DNA from: Chondrus crispus
Taxonomy: Eukaryota; Rhodophyta; Florideophyceae; Gigartinales; Gigartinaceae
Direction: 5' to 3'
DNA length: 64,000 nucleotides
NCBI RefSeq assembly: GCF_000350225.1
Contig: NW_005179092.1
Location: 1-64,000 of the forward strand
Positions 11,021 to 21,476 of the stretch are shown here, piece by piece. Numbering within the stretch: the first letter of the stretch is position 1; each line of letters opens with the position of its first letter. The notes under the pieces were generated by a model. The model ran no database searches and was not told the origin of the DNA. It was given only the letters and a program-made list of their open reading frames with translations. A program made the position numbers and the translations under genes.

Positions 11021-11651
11021 TGTGGCAAAATTGCCGACGACTACTGTATACATTAGATTTGCAATTAGATCTAGATCGCGCTGTAAGGTACGAACCTTAC
11101 AGCGGGCGCGCGCGCATATCTTACAGCGCGTGCGCCAGCACACGTGTACGACACGTGTGCTGTCAGCCCGATGGCTGACAGTATTACAGTGCGGGACGAC
11201 CCGCACTGGTACAGTAGCACGATAATGTACTATAGTATGATAACTTCGATTTGTATATTAAATAGGAGGAAGGGCGCCGGCGGGGAGAGGACCAAGGTAG
11301 CTTGGTCACGATCCACAACCGCAGCGAAACCCTCCAGCTTACCCTAATTAGGCGACACCTTCGCACGCCTTTTTAGTTAGGGACCGGCACGGGTCGGGTT
11401 GCGCGACACGCGAGCGAGCCGGGATCCGCCTCCGCCCGTCAGCGCTGGTACGTCACCCAGCGCTGCTCCGGGGCGTTGAGGCGTCGATCCGCTCGTGCGT
11501 GCGCGCGACCTACCCTGACCCGCTCTACCACACTGCTACCGGGCCCGTGCCCGGTGCCGTGAGCAGGAGGAGTCCCCCGTCTTCCGCCGATCAAGGGTCC
11601 CCGTCGGACTGTTAGCAACACCCCTCCGCCGTTGGGGGTGTTTATGCTACA
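11021..11651 (+). repeat. 5' LTR of chromovirus 1
   Basis: It is 631 bp, starts TGTGGCA and ends GCTACA, the same length as the 3' copy. It holds a chain of perfect hairpins (11079-11104, 11138-11160, 11160-11181, 11187-11208) and a C-run/G-run hairpin (AACACCCC/GGGGTGTT) just before its end. The first hairpin has an 11-bp stem (CGCTGTAAGGT). Confidence 0.92.
11254..11263 (+). promoter_or_regulatory. Candidate TATA box in the LTR of chromovirus 1
   Basis: TATATTAAAT lies after the hairpin chain and before a purine-rich stretch. The related LTR of chromovirus 2 has an AT-rich segment (CAATAAATATA) at the equivalent place, followed by GGGAGCG. The placement fits a U3/R boundary. Confidence 0.4.
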
Positions 11652-11652
11652 G

Positions 11653-11670
11653 TGGTCTCCCGACCTAGAA
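11653..11670 (+). other. Primer binding site of chromovirus 1
   Basis: TGGTCTCCCGACCTAGAA begins one base after the LTR. The same 18 bases follow the 5' LTR of chromovirus 2 (26481-26498), and a one-mismatch copy follows the right outer LTR (55217-55234, minus). Read as the complement of a tRNA 3' end, it gives CCA, discriminator A, acceptor strand TCGGGAG and T-stem strand CTAGG. The base at tRNA position 61 is then the invariant C. I cannot name the tRNA. Confidence 0.75.
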
Positions 11671-11727
11671 GACCCCGAGATCTTTCCGAGAAGACTTTCT
11701 TTTTCCTCCGCGTCCGTACGCGTCGAG

Positions 11728-14298
11728 ATGAGTCAAGAATACGCCCCCTCGATCCGCTCCGAACCGGCGGATCTGAGGGCGGCCGCTATGCACTCCCCAT
11801 CACCGCCGTTCGGCGACGGCGACGCTGGTCTCCGAGACCGCGAACCGTCGCCTGAGTCCCCCGAAGGACAAGCGGCGGCGATGTTCGACCGCATCGCAGA
11901 CTACATCGAGGAAGTCCGTACTTCCCTCCCCATCGACTTTACGGACGCCGTCTATTCGCGCTGCATGGACGAGCTCCGATCCATCCGCGAGGGGAGGTTC
12001 GACCGCGTCACCCAGTCGCTGGAGAATCTCCGAGCACTGGTCGACCAGTTGCAATGGCGACTGGTGCTCGTCGAAAACTCGCGTCCCAAGAACCCCGCTA
12101 CGTATAGGGAAGGACGTCCCACGAGGCCGGCTTCGTCGAGACGTCCTGACGCTCGTCAACCCCCCTCGGCGGAGCAACTTGGTGCCTTCGCGCACCTCAC
12201 CGCTGAGCTGCAGTCCACGGGGCAGCGTGCCCGTGACCTGGAACGTAACATGGCGGCAAGGCTGCCCGGTGCCTCCACGACAGGGCCCGGTGGTGCTGTA
12301 CCTCCGTACGCTGCCGCCCCACAAGGATGGCGCCCAACTGTGGCCGATCCCAGTCCGGACGCAGGAGAAAGACGACCTCCGGTGGACGCCGACGTGGCGT
12401 CCGAGACCCAAGCTCTGCCACCTGCCGCCGGAAGCAGGTGGCGGACCGTACGAGCACCGTATCGCGACGACCCCGACCATGGACGAGCCGCCCGCGGATC
12501 CGGAGAACCCGTGTTCTCCGTCGATCCTCGCTGGGGCGGCTACCCGCCGGTGGATTACGCCAAGCATCCAGGTCCGGTAGACGTCTGTACGCTACCTGTC
12601 ACCCCCTTCGGCACGTTAGGTCCCGCCGAACCTGGACTCCAGCCGGTACATACGATGATCCAAGAGTTCAGCGCCGTCGCTGACTATCGTATGTACCGCT
12701 TGGATAACACCTCGAGGCTCGTCACCTCGGGTGACGCGGGACGGATCGCGAAGTACGTTCAACGCTGCCGTGGGATCCGTCCCACGATGACGAGCTTTGA
12801 CGGTACGAACCCGATCCAACTCCTACCGTTCCTGAAGGATATCCGGATAACCTTCAACTCGCAACACCTGACCGAAGGTGTTGCGGTACGAGTCCTCGCG
12901 CACTTCTTAGAGCGCGACGCGGAGCGCCTGTATACGAGTTATACAATGCGTGGCCTCCGCGCCGGCCAGCTACACGACGACGTGAGCTGGCCGGGGCTCG
13001 TGAATCAGTTCCTCAAGTGCTACCTAACCGACGACGTATTAGGAGAAGCGTACGACGCTGTCGCGATGGCGCGACAGCAATCCCACGAAACGGAGAGCAC
13101 GTTTGCGGACCGGCTCGAAACCGCCGCGTTCCGGTGCACGGCAGTGTTCTCCGAACAGTCCCTCGCGCACTACCTCGTGCGGGGACTTGCACCTGCGACC
13201 CGTGCCGCAGTTTCCGAAACCGTACAGCGGCTGCCGAGCCGCCAGAAGACCGATCTTCCAACGATCCGCCGTATCGCAACGGCAGAAGGGACCACGTACC
13301 GCGCTCGGCGCGGTTCACCCCTGCCGGATACGAAACCGGCAGGGAGAGCTGGCAGGACTACGAAGTCCGCCGCAACAAGTTCGCCCGCCTCGACCCTCCA
13401 TGTCGGGGAAGATGAGTGGCAGGCCGACCCTGTCCTCATTACTCAAGGGGCATTGCCGGTGGGAGGCCGACCTCTCTCACCGATGTCGACCGGAACAACG
13501 TCGAGTTACGCGACCGCGTTCGCCGCCACTCCAAAAGGAGCAAGGGGTACGGACCCCCGGGTCGCAGAACTCGACATTTCGGACCGAGCTGCAGGAGGCG
13601 AAGCACCCCGCGTGCCCCTCCTCACCGATGAGGAGGCGCGCCACGCGGCGACCTTCGCCTCCACGGACGGCAGCGCGTATGTGTGCTGGCTATGCCGAAC
13701 GTACGGACACGCCATGTACGCCTGCCCGTTCCTGTCGCCGGAACAACGTATGTTCACGGCGTACAGGAACTACTGCTACCAGATGGAGACGCGCCCCGGT
13801 GCGCGTAACCACCTCCGGCAGTCGGTCGGCGAGGGCCGTCCCTCGCGTCAAGGTTTCCCGAATCGATCGGGTGGAGGCGCACGCTTCGCCCCACGTGGGG
13901 GCGGGTATCGTCGCAACGAGCTCGATCGCCGGGATCGACCCGACTACCGCCAGCCGGACGCAAGGTATCCCCGTCAAGGAGGGAGAGGGGACCGAGACCG
14001 TTCTCGGTTACCGCAGCAGGTACAGAACGCAATCATGTACCTACAAGATTGGGTAGAGGATCCGTACCCTCTACCCGAGGAGGGTCACGAAGGAGAACCG
14101 GTTCTCCCTGTCCCTCAGATCCTGCGACGTCCGATCGTCGCAGCTCAAGGTCAAGAAGTACCCGAGTACTTCGCCAATGACACACGGCCGCAGTGGAGGA
14201 ATCGTCCCGACCCACGCGGCCAAGGACCCGACGAAGGCCTGGCTACCGATAGCCAGGAAGTTAGCTCCGATAGCACGGGTAGTTCGAAAAAAGGGTAA
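11728..14298 (+). CDS. gag: Gag polyprotein of chromovirus 1
   Basis: The 856-residue ORF is intact from ATG 11728; the frame is open further up into the LTR, but this Met is shared with element 2. The N-terminal third is charged, with a helical segment around residues 50-130 and then Pro/Arg-rich linkers. The retrotransposon gag (capsid) domain is at about residues 350-510, including SFDGTNPIQLLPFLKDI and the FADRLETAAFRC block. One CCHC zinc knuckle (C-x2-C-x4-H-x4-C, CWLCRTYGHAMYAC) is at residues 653-666. The C-terminal tail is Arg/Gly-rich and should bind RNA. Pol follows in the -1 frame with an overlap of only 14283-14298. Confidence 0.9.
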   Translation: MSQEYAPSIRSEPADLRAAAMHSPSPPFGDGDAGLRDREPSPESPEGQAAAMFDRIADYIEEVRTSLPIDFTDAVYSRCMDELRSIREGRFDRVTQSLENLRALVDQLQWRLVLVENSRPKNPATYREGRPTRPASSRRPDARQPPSAEQLGAFAHLTAELQSTGQRARDLERNMAARLPGASTTGPGGAVPPYAAAPQGWRPTVADPSPDAGERRPPVDADVASETQALPPAAGSRWRTVRAPYRDDPDHGRAARGSGEPVFSVDPRWGGYPPVDYAKHPGPVDVCTLPVTPFGTLGPAEPGLQPVHTMIQEFSAVADYRMYRLDNTSRLVTSGDAGRIAKYVQRCRGIRPTMTSFDGTNPIQLLPFLKDIRITFNSQHLTEGVAVRVLAHFLERDAERLYTSYTMRGLRAGQLHDDVSWPGLVNQFLKCYLTDDVLGEAYDAVAMARQQSHETESTFADRLETAAFRCTAVFSEQSLAHYLVRGLAPATRAAVSETVQRLPSRQKTDLPTIRRIATAEGTTYRARRGSPLPDTKPAGRAGRTTKSAATSSPASTLHVGEDEWQADPVLITQGALPVGGRPLSPMSTGTTSSYATAFAATPKGARGTDPRVAELDISDRAAGGEAPRVPLLTDEEARHAATFASTDGSAYVCWLCRTYGHAMYACPFLSPEQRMFTAYRNYCYQMETRPGARNHLRQSVGEGRPSRQGFPNRSGGGARFAPRGGGYRRNELDRRDRPDYRQPDARYPRQGGRGDRDRSRLPQQVQNAIMYLQDWVEDPYPLPEEGHEGEPVLPVPQILRRPIVAAQGQEVPEYFANDTRPQWRNRPDPRGQGPDEGLATDSQEVSSDSTGSSKKG
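14283..14298 (+). promoter_or_regulatory. Candidate -1 ribosomal frameshift window, gag to pol (element 1)
   Basis: The gag frame reads AGT TCG AAA AAA GGG TAA. The pol frame has a TAG at 14280-14282, then is open as TTC GAA AAA AGG GTA and on through the gag stop. The shift must therefore occur within about 16 bases on an A-run. Element 2 keeps the same arrangement (TCG AAA AAC CCG TAA at 29104-29118). Confidence 0.6.
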
Positions 14299-17200
14299 AG
14301 ACGGTTACGTACACGCGGTCGCGTGAGCCTTCTTGTCCCCTCGAACTAGACCGTACCCCACGTGTTCACCAAGGACACGGGGGTTATTTGCCGATAATAT
14401 ATCCCCCGCCGCCGGACACGAGCATGGGGATTCCGGCAACGCCGATACAGGCGGGAGCGAACGTCGAGGCTTCCGTAAGCCCGACGTCAAAAGGGACCCA
14501 CACCGGGACGCCCGAAGTCCCGGTGTTGTGTAACCTACGCGAAGGGGGCAACGAAGACCGTCAAGAGCCGGTCGACCCCCTGACTCCCGTGAGACAAGAC
14601 CCGCCAACAAATTGTCCCGTACGTACGGAACCGAGTACCCGAGAGGGCGTCACTGAACCGCGGACGCCCCGCGACTCGGGCAGAAGGAAACGCAAGAGGG
14701 GCCAGAACCGTAGGCGAAGACCTCGACGGAACGATCTCGCCGACAAGGTCGCGCCTAAGGTGGTGGACGGCATCGTATGCCTAATGACGTCGAAAATATA
14801 TAACGTCTTGGGTTCTGTGGCCACCGAAGGCAATGCGTTCAAACCTCACACGATCGCCGTCGATACGTGCTCGGGGTACAACTTAGTGAGGAAGGCCGAC
14901 CTCCCTCCCGACTGGACCCGCTACGTAATACGGGACGCGCCATTACCCCGACTGGCTGGCGCGAACAGCAACCCACTTCGACTTACGGCGGTCGTCCGCC
15001 TCGCGGTCCGGTTGCGGAACACGACGTTCCGCATACGTTTCGTGGTGGCAGAACAGCTCGCTGTTCCCGTTCTGTTGGGTACGGCGTTCATCGATGCGCA
15101 CGTGCGCAGCATAGACATCGACGGACAGAAGCTCGAAATTCGTCAAGGTGGCTCCGTAGCCATAGTCGACGGAAAGGGGCAGCCGACTCCCCCTACCAGG
15201 CGGCACGGACGTCAAACGAGCCGGCCGGATGTACGGGATGAGGCCCCGCAGGCGATCCGAATCGCCCGCTGGGTTACCGTCCCCGCGATGTCGCAAGCCC
15301 GAGTGCGCGTGACAACCGCGGGGAGGGGCCTTGTCTTCCTGGAGCCGAAGCCCTCACTCCAACATCGACATGGAGTGAGGCTGACGAATGGCGTCGCGGA
15401 GGTCCTACCGAATGTGACCTTCGACGTCATCGTCGCAAACTTCTCGCAACGAGAGAGGCGGCTTCCGAAGCACACCGTCGTGGGATACGCGAAGCGCAAC
15501 CCCCTCGCGATCCTCACGCCCGAACGTAGGGACGCCGAGGGGATCGCGCACGCGCTACACCTGACCGACTTGACCGATCAAGTCGGGGAGGTAAGAGTTG
15601 GTCGATCTAACTCCGACGATAAGACGACCGCCGAGGGCAGGAGAGTGGACCCGGACGAACGGTCACCTTTATGCCAACCGACGGCGGGGAGTACTGTACT
15701 CCCCCAGAAAAAGGATCCCGAAAATCCGCCGATGGATTGGGAAAAAGAAATCGACTTGTCATACATCGAGGATGACAAGCTCCGTGGCCACGTACTCGAG
15801 ATGCTCCGTAAGCACTCGAGTCTGTGGAGCGGTGCGCTCGGAACGATCCGAGCCACGGAGCACCGCATTGCCCTCCAACCGGGTACGAAGCCGATACGCT
15901 CGATGCCCTATTGTAAGGGGCCCGCAATGCGAGAAATGGTCGCAAAGGAGGTCAGCAAGATGTTGAACGCCGGCGTCATCGAGCCCGCGAGCACCGAGTG
16001 GGCGTCCCCGGTGGTGCTCGTACCGAAGAAAGACAGCTCTCTTCTGTTCTGCGTTGATTACCGCCGCCTCAACGCCAAGACGGCGGCGGATTCGTATCCG
16101 CTGCCCCGCATGGATGACTGCATCGATTCGCTTGGGGATGCCGCCGTGTTTACGACGTTGGACTGCAACTCCGGCTACTGGCAGATCCCGGTCGCGCCGG
16201 AAGACCGGGATAAAACTACCTTCACGACGCATATGGGTACGTTCCGCCATTTACGCATGCCGTTCGGGTTGAAGGGAGCACCGGCCACCTTCCAACGTGC
16301 ATTGGACATTACTTATCCGGCGTAAGGTGGCAGATATGCCTCGTGTATCTCGACGACGTCATTGTGTTCTCGCGTACGCACGCGGAACACGCAACGCACC
16401 TGGACACTGTCTTGAGCTTGTTGAGGAGCGCCGGTATTTCCATCAAGCTCAAGAAGTGCAGCTTCTTCCGTCCAAAGGGGCACTACCTAGGGCACGTCAT
16501 CTCCCCAGGTAAGCTGAGTGTCGCCGAAGCGGCGGCAGATGCCTTCAAGACGTTCACGTTCCCGAGGACGTTGACGCAAGTGCGCTCGTTCCTCGGGGCG
16601 TGCAACGTCTACTGCCGCTTCGTCAGGGGGTTCGCAAAAATTGCCCGTCCATTAACGAACATGACGCGCAAAGACGCGGACCCCAACTTCGATGACCCGA
16701 CGGAGACCCAACTGCAAGCCTTCGAGACGTTGAAAGAACGGATGATCAAACCGCCGATTCTCGCGCTGCCCCGACACGGCCGACCGTACATGATCGACAC
16801 CGACGCGAGCGCCTATCAGTTAGTCTGCACGCTGGTCCAAGAGCACGACCAGCCAAACGATTGGCGTCCCGCCGGGTATTGGTCGTACTCGCTGAACGAC
16901 AGCGAGCGCAACTACAGCGCCACGGAGCGCGAGTGCTTCGCCGTAGTGTGGGCCGTCCGCACACTGCGGCCGTATATCGAAGGAACAAAGTTCACCGTCC
17001 GAACGGATCACGACGCGTTGAGGTGGCTCATGTCCCTCGCCGAGAGTTCCGGAAGACTAACCCGGTGGCAGTTACGTCTGGCTGAATACGATTTCACCAT
17101 TCAGTACCGCCCCGGACGTGTACACCAGGTTCCCGACGTCCTGTCACGTCTCGTGTCGCCGAGAGTTGCCGACGACCCTCGCCCCGCCGTCGAGGTGGAC

Positions 17201-19018
17201 GACGATATTCCTACCTTCGATGCGGGCACGACCGTTCAAGACGTATCGAACGAGCTCGCGGACCACGTTTGCGCCGTGAGCTGCAACCACGAGGTCGAGC
17301 ACGTCTTCGCGACGACACGGAACCAAGCCAACTCAGGAAGAAGGCCGCGCGCGCGGGCTCGCGAAGAGCCGAGGGGCGACGACGAAGCCCCCGCTCTCCA
17401 AGGACCCACTTCGTTTTGGGAAGAGAATGACGAGTTCGACGCCACCGACATCGAGCGCGCCGCAGACCACGAGGCTGGCGCGCTCGCCTCCGCGGTCGCC
17501 CCTCCGCAGGACGACCTTCCGGCTCCTCTTACGATAGAGGAGATCGCCGAAGAGCAACGCGTAGATGACTTCTGCCAAACCGTTTTAGCACGACAGTCTG
17601 AGTCCCGGGACTCCGCGTTCTTCGAGGACCACCAGGGGGTGCTCAAACGGAGACACCCCTTCGACCCTGATATCGTACAGGTGGTGGTCCCTCGAACGCT
17701 GCGCGCACGATTGCTACGACTGTGCCACAACCCGGCCATCGCGGGACACCCGGGCCAGAATCGCATGTACTTCGCGCTCCGTCGCGAGTACTACTGGCCC
17801 CATCTCGCCGCCGACGTCGCCGCGACGGTGCGAGGGTGCCGGACCTGCGCGATGAACCGGGTTAAGTTGTGGAAACACCTCAACCGTTTGAAGTTGTTCC
17901 CAGCAACGCGGCCGCTCGAGAGCCTGGCCATCGACATCTTGGGTCCGCTCCCCAAGACGAAGGCAGGGAAACGGTTCCTGCTCGTAATTACCGATCGCTT
18001 CACTAAGCTCACGCAGGTCGTCGCACTACGTACGATTACTGCCTACACCGTCGCAGTTGCGTTCTGTGACGCCTGGGTATTTAAATACGGCGTCCCGCGC
18101 ACGTTACTGTCGGATAACGGACCGCAGTTCAACTCCAAGTTCTTCCACAGCACGTGCCGGGTTCTCGGAATTACGAACCTATTTACGTCTGCGTACCATC
18201 CGCAGACTAACGGAGAAGTCGAGCGATACAACCGAACGATCGCCGCAATGCTTCGAAACTACGTAGGCGAGCATCAAGATGACTGGGACGTGTACGTGGG
18301 GCCGCTTACGAACGCGTATAACTCCCACGTTCATCGCACCACGCGCACCACGCCATTCGAGCTCGTGCTCAGTAGGCCACCGCCAGAGTTCTCTCTTCAA
18401 CGAGCCGAAGGTGAGACACCCCCTTCCGATAGGGGAAACCATCGCGCCGAGTTCCTCAAGACCTTGGACTCTACCATTCAGAAGGCTTACGAGAGCCTGC
18501 ATCGGACGCAGGCCGGCTACAAGCGCGACTTTGATAAGAAAATACGGCGGATCAACGCGCGACTCCGTCCCGGCGAATATGTATACCTCAACCCCACCGA
18601 TGGGGGGAAGACGTCGAATAAGTTGGCGTCCCCGGCAGTCGGACCCTACCGCTTCCTCGCGAACGACCGCCGCACCATCACGATCGATCGTGATGACGCT
18701 ACTGAGCGCGTCTCTGCAGACCGCTGCGTGTACGCGCCACCACCGACGGACGCACCACGGACGAGTACGACAACCCCGGGTGACCTTGCCGACAAGGTCA
18801 CCGAGGGTACTCCGTATGCCGTCGAACGACTACTCCGGCATAGAACCATGGAGGACGGAACTACGGAGTTCCTCATCAAGTGGGCGGACTACGACCAACC
18901 CACTTGGACAGCACGCACACACGTACCCGAGGAATTAGTGTCGCGCTACGAGAAAAGACTTCGAGCGCGTACAGGTAGGGATCTCACTCCGGAGCTGAAC
19001 GCAGACGTTCAGTCTTAA
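14283..19018 (+). pseudogene. pol: Pol polyprotein of chromovirus 1 (PR-RT-RH-IN-chromodomain), one frameshift
   Basis: Domains in order: an aspartic protease with an unusual DTCSG at 14862; reverse transcriptase with [22 protein letters not shown] and YLDD at 16346-16357; RNase H with TDASAYQ, ERECFAVVWA and DHDALRWL (about 16795-17035); integrase zinc finger (HNPAIAGHPG ending CRTCAM, about 17730-17860); integrase core with Asp in AIDILG, Asp in SDNGPQF and Glu in NGEVERYN; and a C-terminal chromodomain at about 18814-18960 (EFLIKWADYDQPTW). It is cut once: a base is missing near 16311 compared with element 2, so one ORF ends at 16325 and the next is open to 19018. Substitutions such as Gly to Val in RNase H add to decay. 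Otherwise it is complete. Confidence 0.9.
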
Positions 19019-19028
19019 GTGGGAGGCC
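18995..19028 (+). repeat. Internal copy of the pol-end/polypurine module (element 1)
   Basis: The last pol codons, the stop and the purine stretch (TGAACGCAGACGTTCA, then CTTAAGTGGGAGGCC) recur next to the 3' LTR at 23882-23917. Each copy contains a small inverted repeat, TGAACG/CGTTCA. The two copies bound the whole extra 3' region. Confidence 0.75.
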
Positions 19029-21476
19029 CTCAACCGCCTCGGGGCGGTTAAATCGAACCGTTTCGTTATGGCCAGAACTGATCTCTTACGAGTAGGGACA
19101 GAGGAAACGTACCGAAGTCAAGCCGTATTGACTTCGCCGAGGCCGAAGACGCAAGAAGTAGGAGCAGGGCAGTACGAACTGCCTGAAGAATCGTAGTCCT
19201 CGCTATGATCGAAAATAGCAAAACGGCGCGGAGAGAGAAAATAATATCCCGTCGGAGTGTAGGGTAGGAACGCCCAACGAATGAGACGATCACCGGCAAG
19301 GGGAAGCCGGCGTAGGGGGGCAAATAGGCCCCTTGAAGGTCGATCGACAGGGGTGATGATCGGGGTAGGGGTCGAAGGCGCGCGCTTGCGCACACGAGAC
19401 GTATGGAACGGGCTCCCGCGCATGGGGGGCGTCCGACGCAACACGCTCCAAGATAGTTATACCCGCGCACGGAAGCGAGACACCCCCAAACCGCCGCAGA
19501 CAGCCGCCCTATAATAAGGGAAATTAAGAGGTGAGGGGAAATTACACGCGAGCGTCGCCGGAGTTTGCGTGCCACGCAACAACACCGCTCGCGTCATCAC
19601 GAAATGACCACCGCCACCATCCTCCAAAAATAACGTCAAATCAAGGAAGGGAAATTACACCAGCACGTGCATTGCGTGTGCTGGTACTGTACACCACCGG
19701 ACAAGTCATGAAGAGGCGGGCGGCGGCGGTCGAGAGGCGGGTACAGTGAGCACCCCCCCGAGGGTACACACGTCCGACCTCGGAACAGGCATCCCGCCAC
19801 CTCGTCGCACGTACCTCAAGCCATCTGAACGGATTTGCTCCTCCGAAACCGCTGCGGGGCGGCGACTACCCGAAAGGAGGGGCAGCTCTCGAGCCCTCGC
19901 CGCCGACGGGGAGGGGGCGCCGGAGAGGGCGTACAGCCGTCACCCCGCCCCCTACGCTACTAACACTTTCTTTTATACTATATCCTCTCTCTCTGCAATT
20001 CCGTCGAACACAGGAAACCGGGGGTGTCGAGCGGAACGTACCGCGAGCGACTACCGGAAGACGCCCGCCGACTCCGCGTGATACCGACCAAGACCAACCG
20101 CCCCTGCCGAACGTCGAGGAGGGCGCACACGGTAAGGAAACGGACGCCTTCGTAGAGCGAGTCAAAGGGGGGGGACTCCGTCGCAAAGCGTCTCCGAACT
20201 GGCCGCGCAGTGCCTCGCGCGGCACTGGGTGTAATCACCTCCCGCAGAACCGACGTGTCAACCCAGTCAAGGACGACTACGGCACGTCCGACCGCGCACA
20301 TCTGCCCCCCCCTCCACCGCGAGAACGCCGAAGCCCCGCGGGTATGGTAGTATGCCGCCCTCGCCGAACCGGACGATCCGACACGGCGAAAACCGAATCG
20401 CCGGTGAGAGAATAGGAAACTGCGAACCTCTACGCGTCACCGACGCTATACGAACATGTAGCTCCGTCGTGGGCGGCCCCGCTGTCGCCGGAGCCCCACG
20501 TACGGAGAACAAATATAACGCCACGCCACGAACAGCGGAAGGCAACCTCATCACGAGTCGTCGTGCTGACGCACCCGGTCGCCCACCTTCACGACGCATC
20601 GACACCAAGGGCCGTCACGAAGGAAAAAGAGAGAAAACACGGGACGACGGACGGACGAGACGAGAAGACTCTGCCCCCCCTCCTTTTTTTCTTTGGAGGA
20701 AGAAAGTTCCTCCGCATATCACTGAGCGCCCTGTAGGGCGAAAGCTACACCGCCTCGAACGACAGAGGGAAATCAGATGTCGGAGGTGGAGCTCGCTGCA
20801 GTAATTAGGGGCAATGTGTCGCGACATACCCAGGTACAGAGGCACGCTGTCCTTCGAAGAAAGAAATATATATATATAAAAACGAACAAGGCGGGCGATA
20901 CAATGGACGCAGATTCCCCGCCGCGGGGGACGCGGGGGACGCGGGACCCGTACACACGAAGTGCACGACGTGGCGTCCAGCTCGCCTTCTCGCTGACGGC
21001 CGAAGGGAGAATCGCGAACGAGAGGGCTACCCACTCCGGCCTCCAAGAATAATGGTATCTCCCGCGCACCGTAACTCGCGCAGGACTACCCCAATGACCG
21101 ACAGCCAGGACGTCGGGGACTGAGAAATGCAAGTTGGTGCGGCAATGGAGCCGGGGGGGCCCACACGCAACCACTGCTACGACGTCCGAGAGGGGTAGGG
21201 AGTTGACGACTGCCGAACGGTGAGGGGGTCGGTAGTGCGAAGAGAAAGGGAACCGACGTATGCCGCGAGTCGACCCCCGGCCAAGGCCCCGACGAAGTGA
21301 TCAAGAGGCGGACGGACGAGTAGGGGAGAAGGCTCTGTACGGCGAAGGGGCGGAGTTTCGTGACGACCTTGCGAAGGTGGAGAGGATTGACTCTCCCCCG
21401 AAGGGAGCCCAACGCACGGACCGAGGGCCCTAATGGCTTTACGGACGAAGGGAGTTAAACTATCGGGGTGCCCCGG
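19019..21476. other. Extra 3' region of chromovirus 1, non-coding part
   Basis: This is about 2.5 kb between pol and the antisense ORF. ORFs such as 19066-19575 (-) and 20352-20804 (+) have no family features and biased composition. A short (TA)n tract lies at about 20866-20880 and a pyrimidine-rich stretch with TATACTATA at about 19968-20000. I see no homology to the equivalent region of chromovirus 2. Confidence 0.4.
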
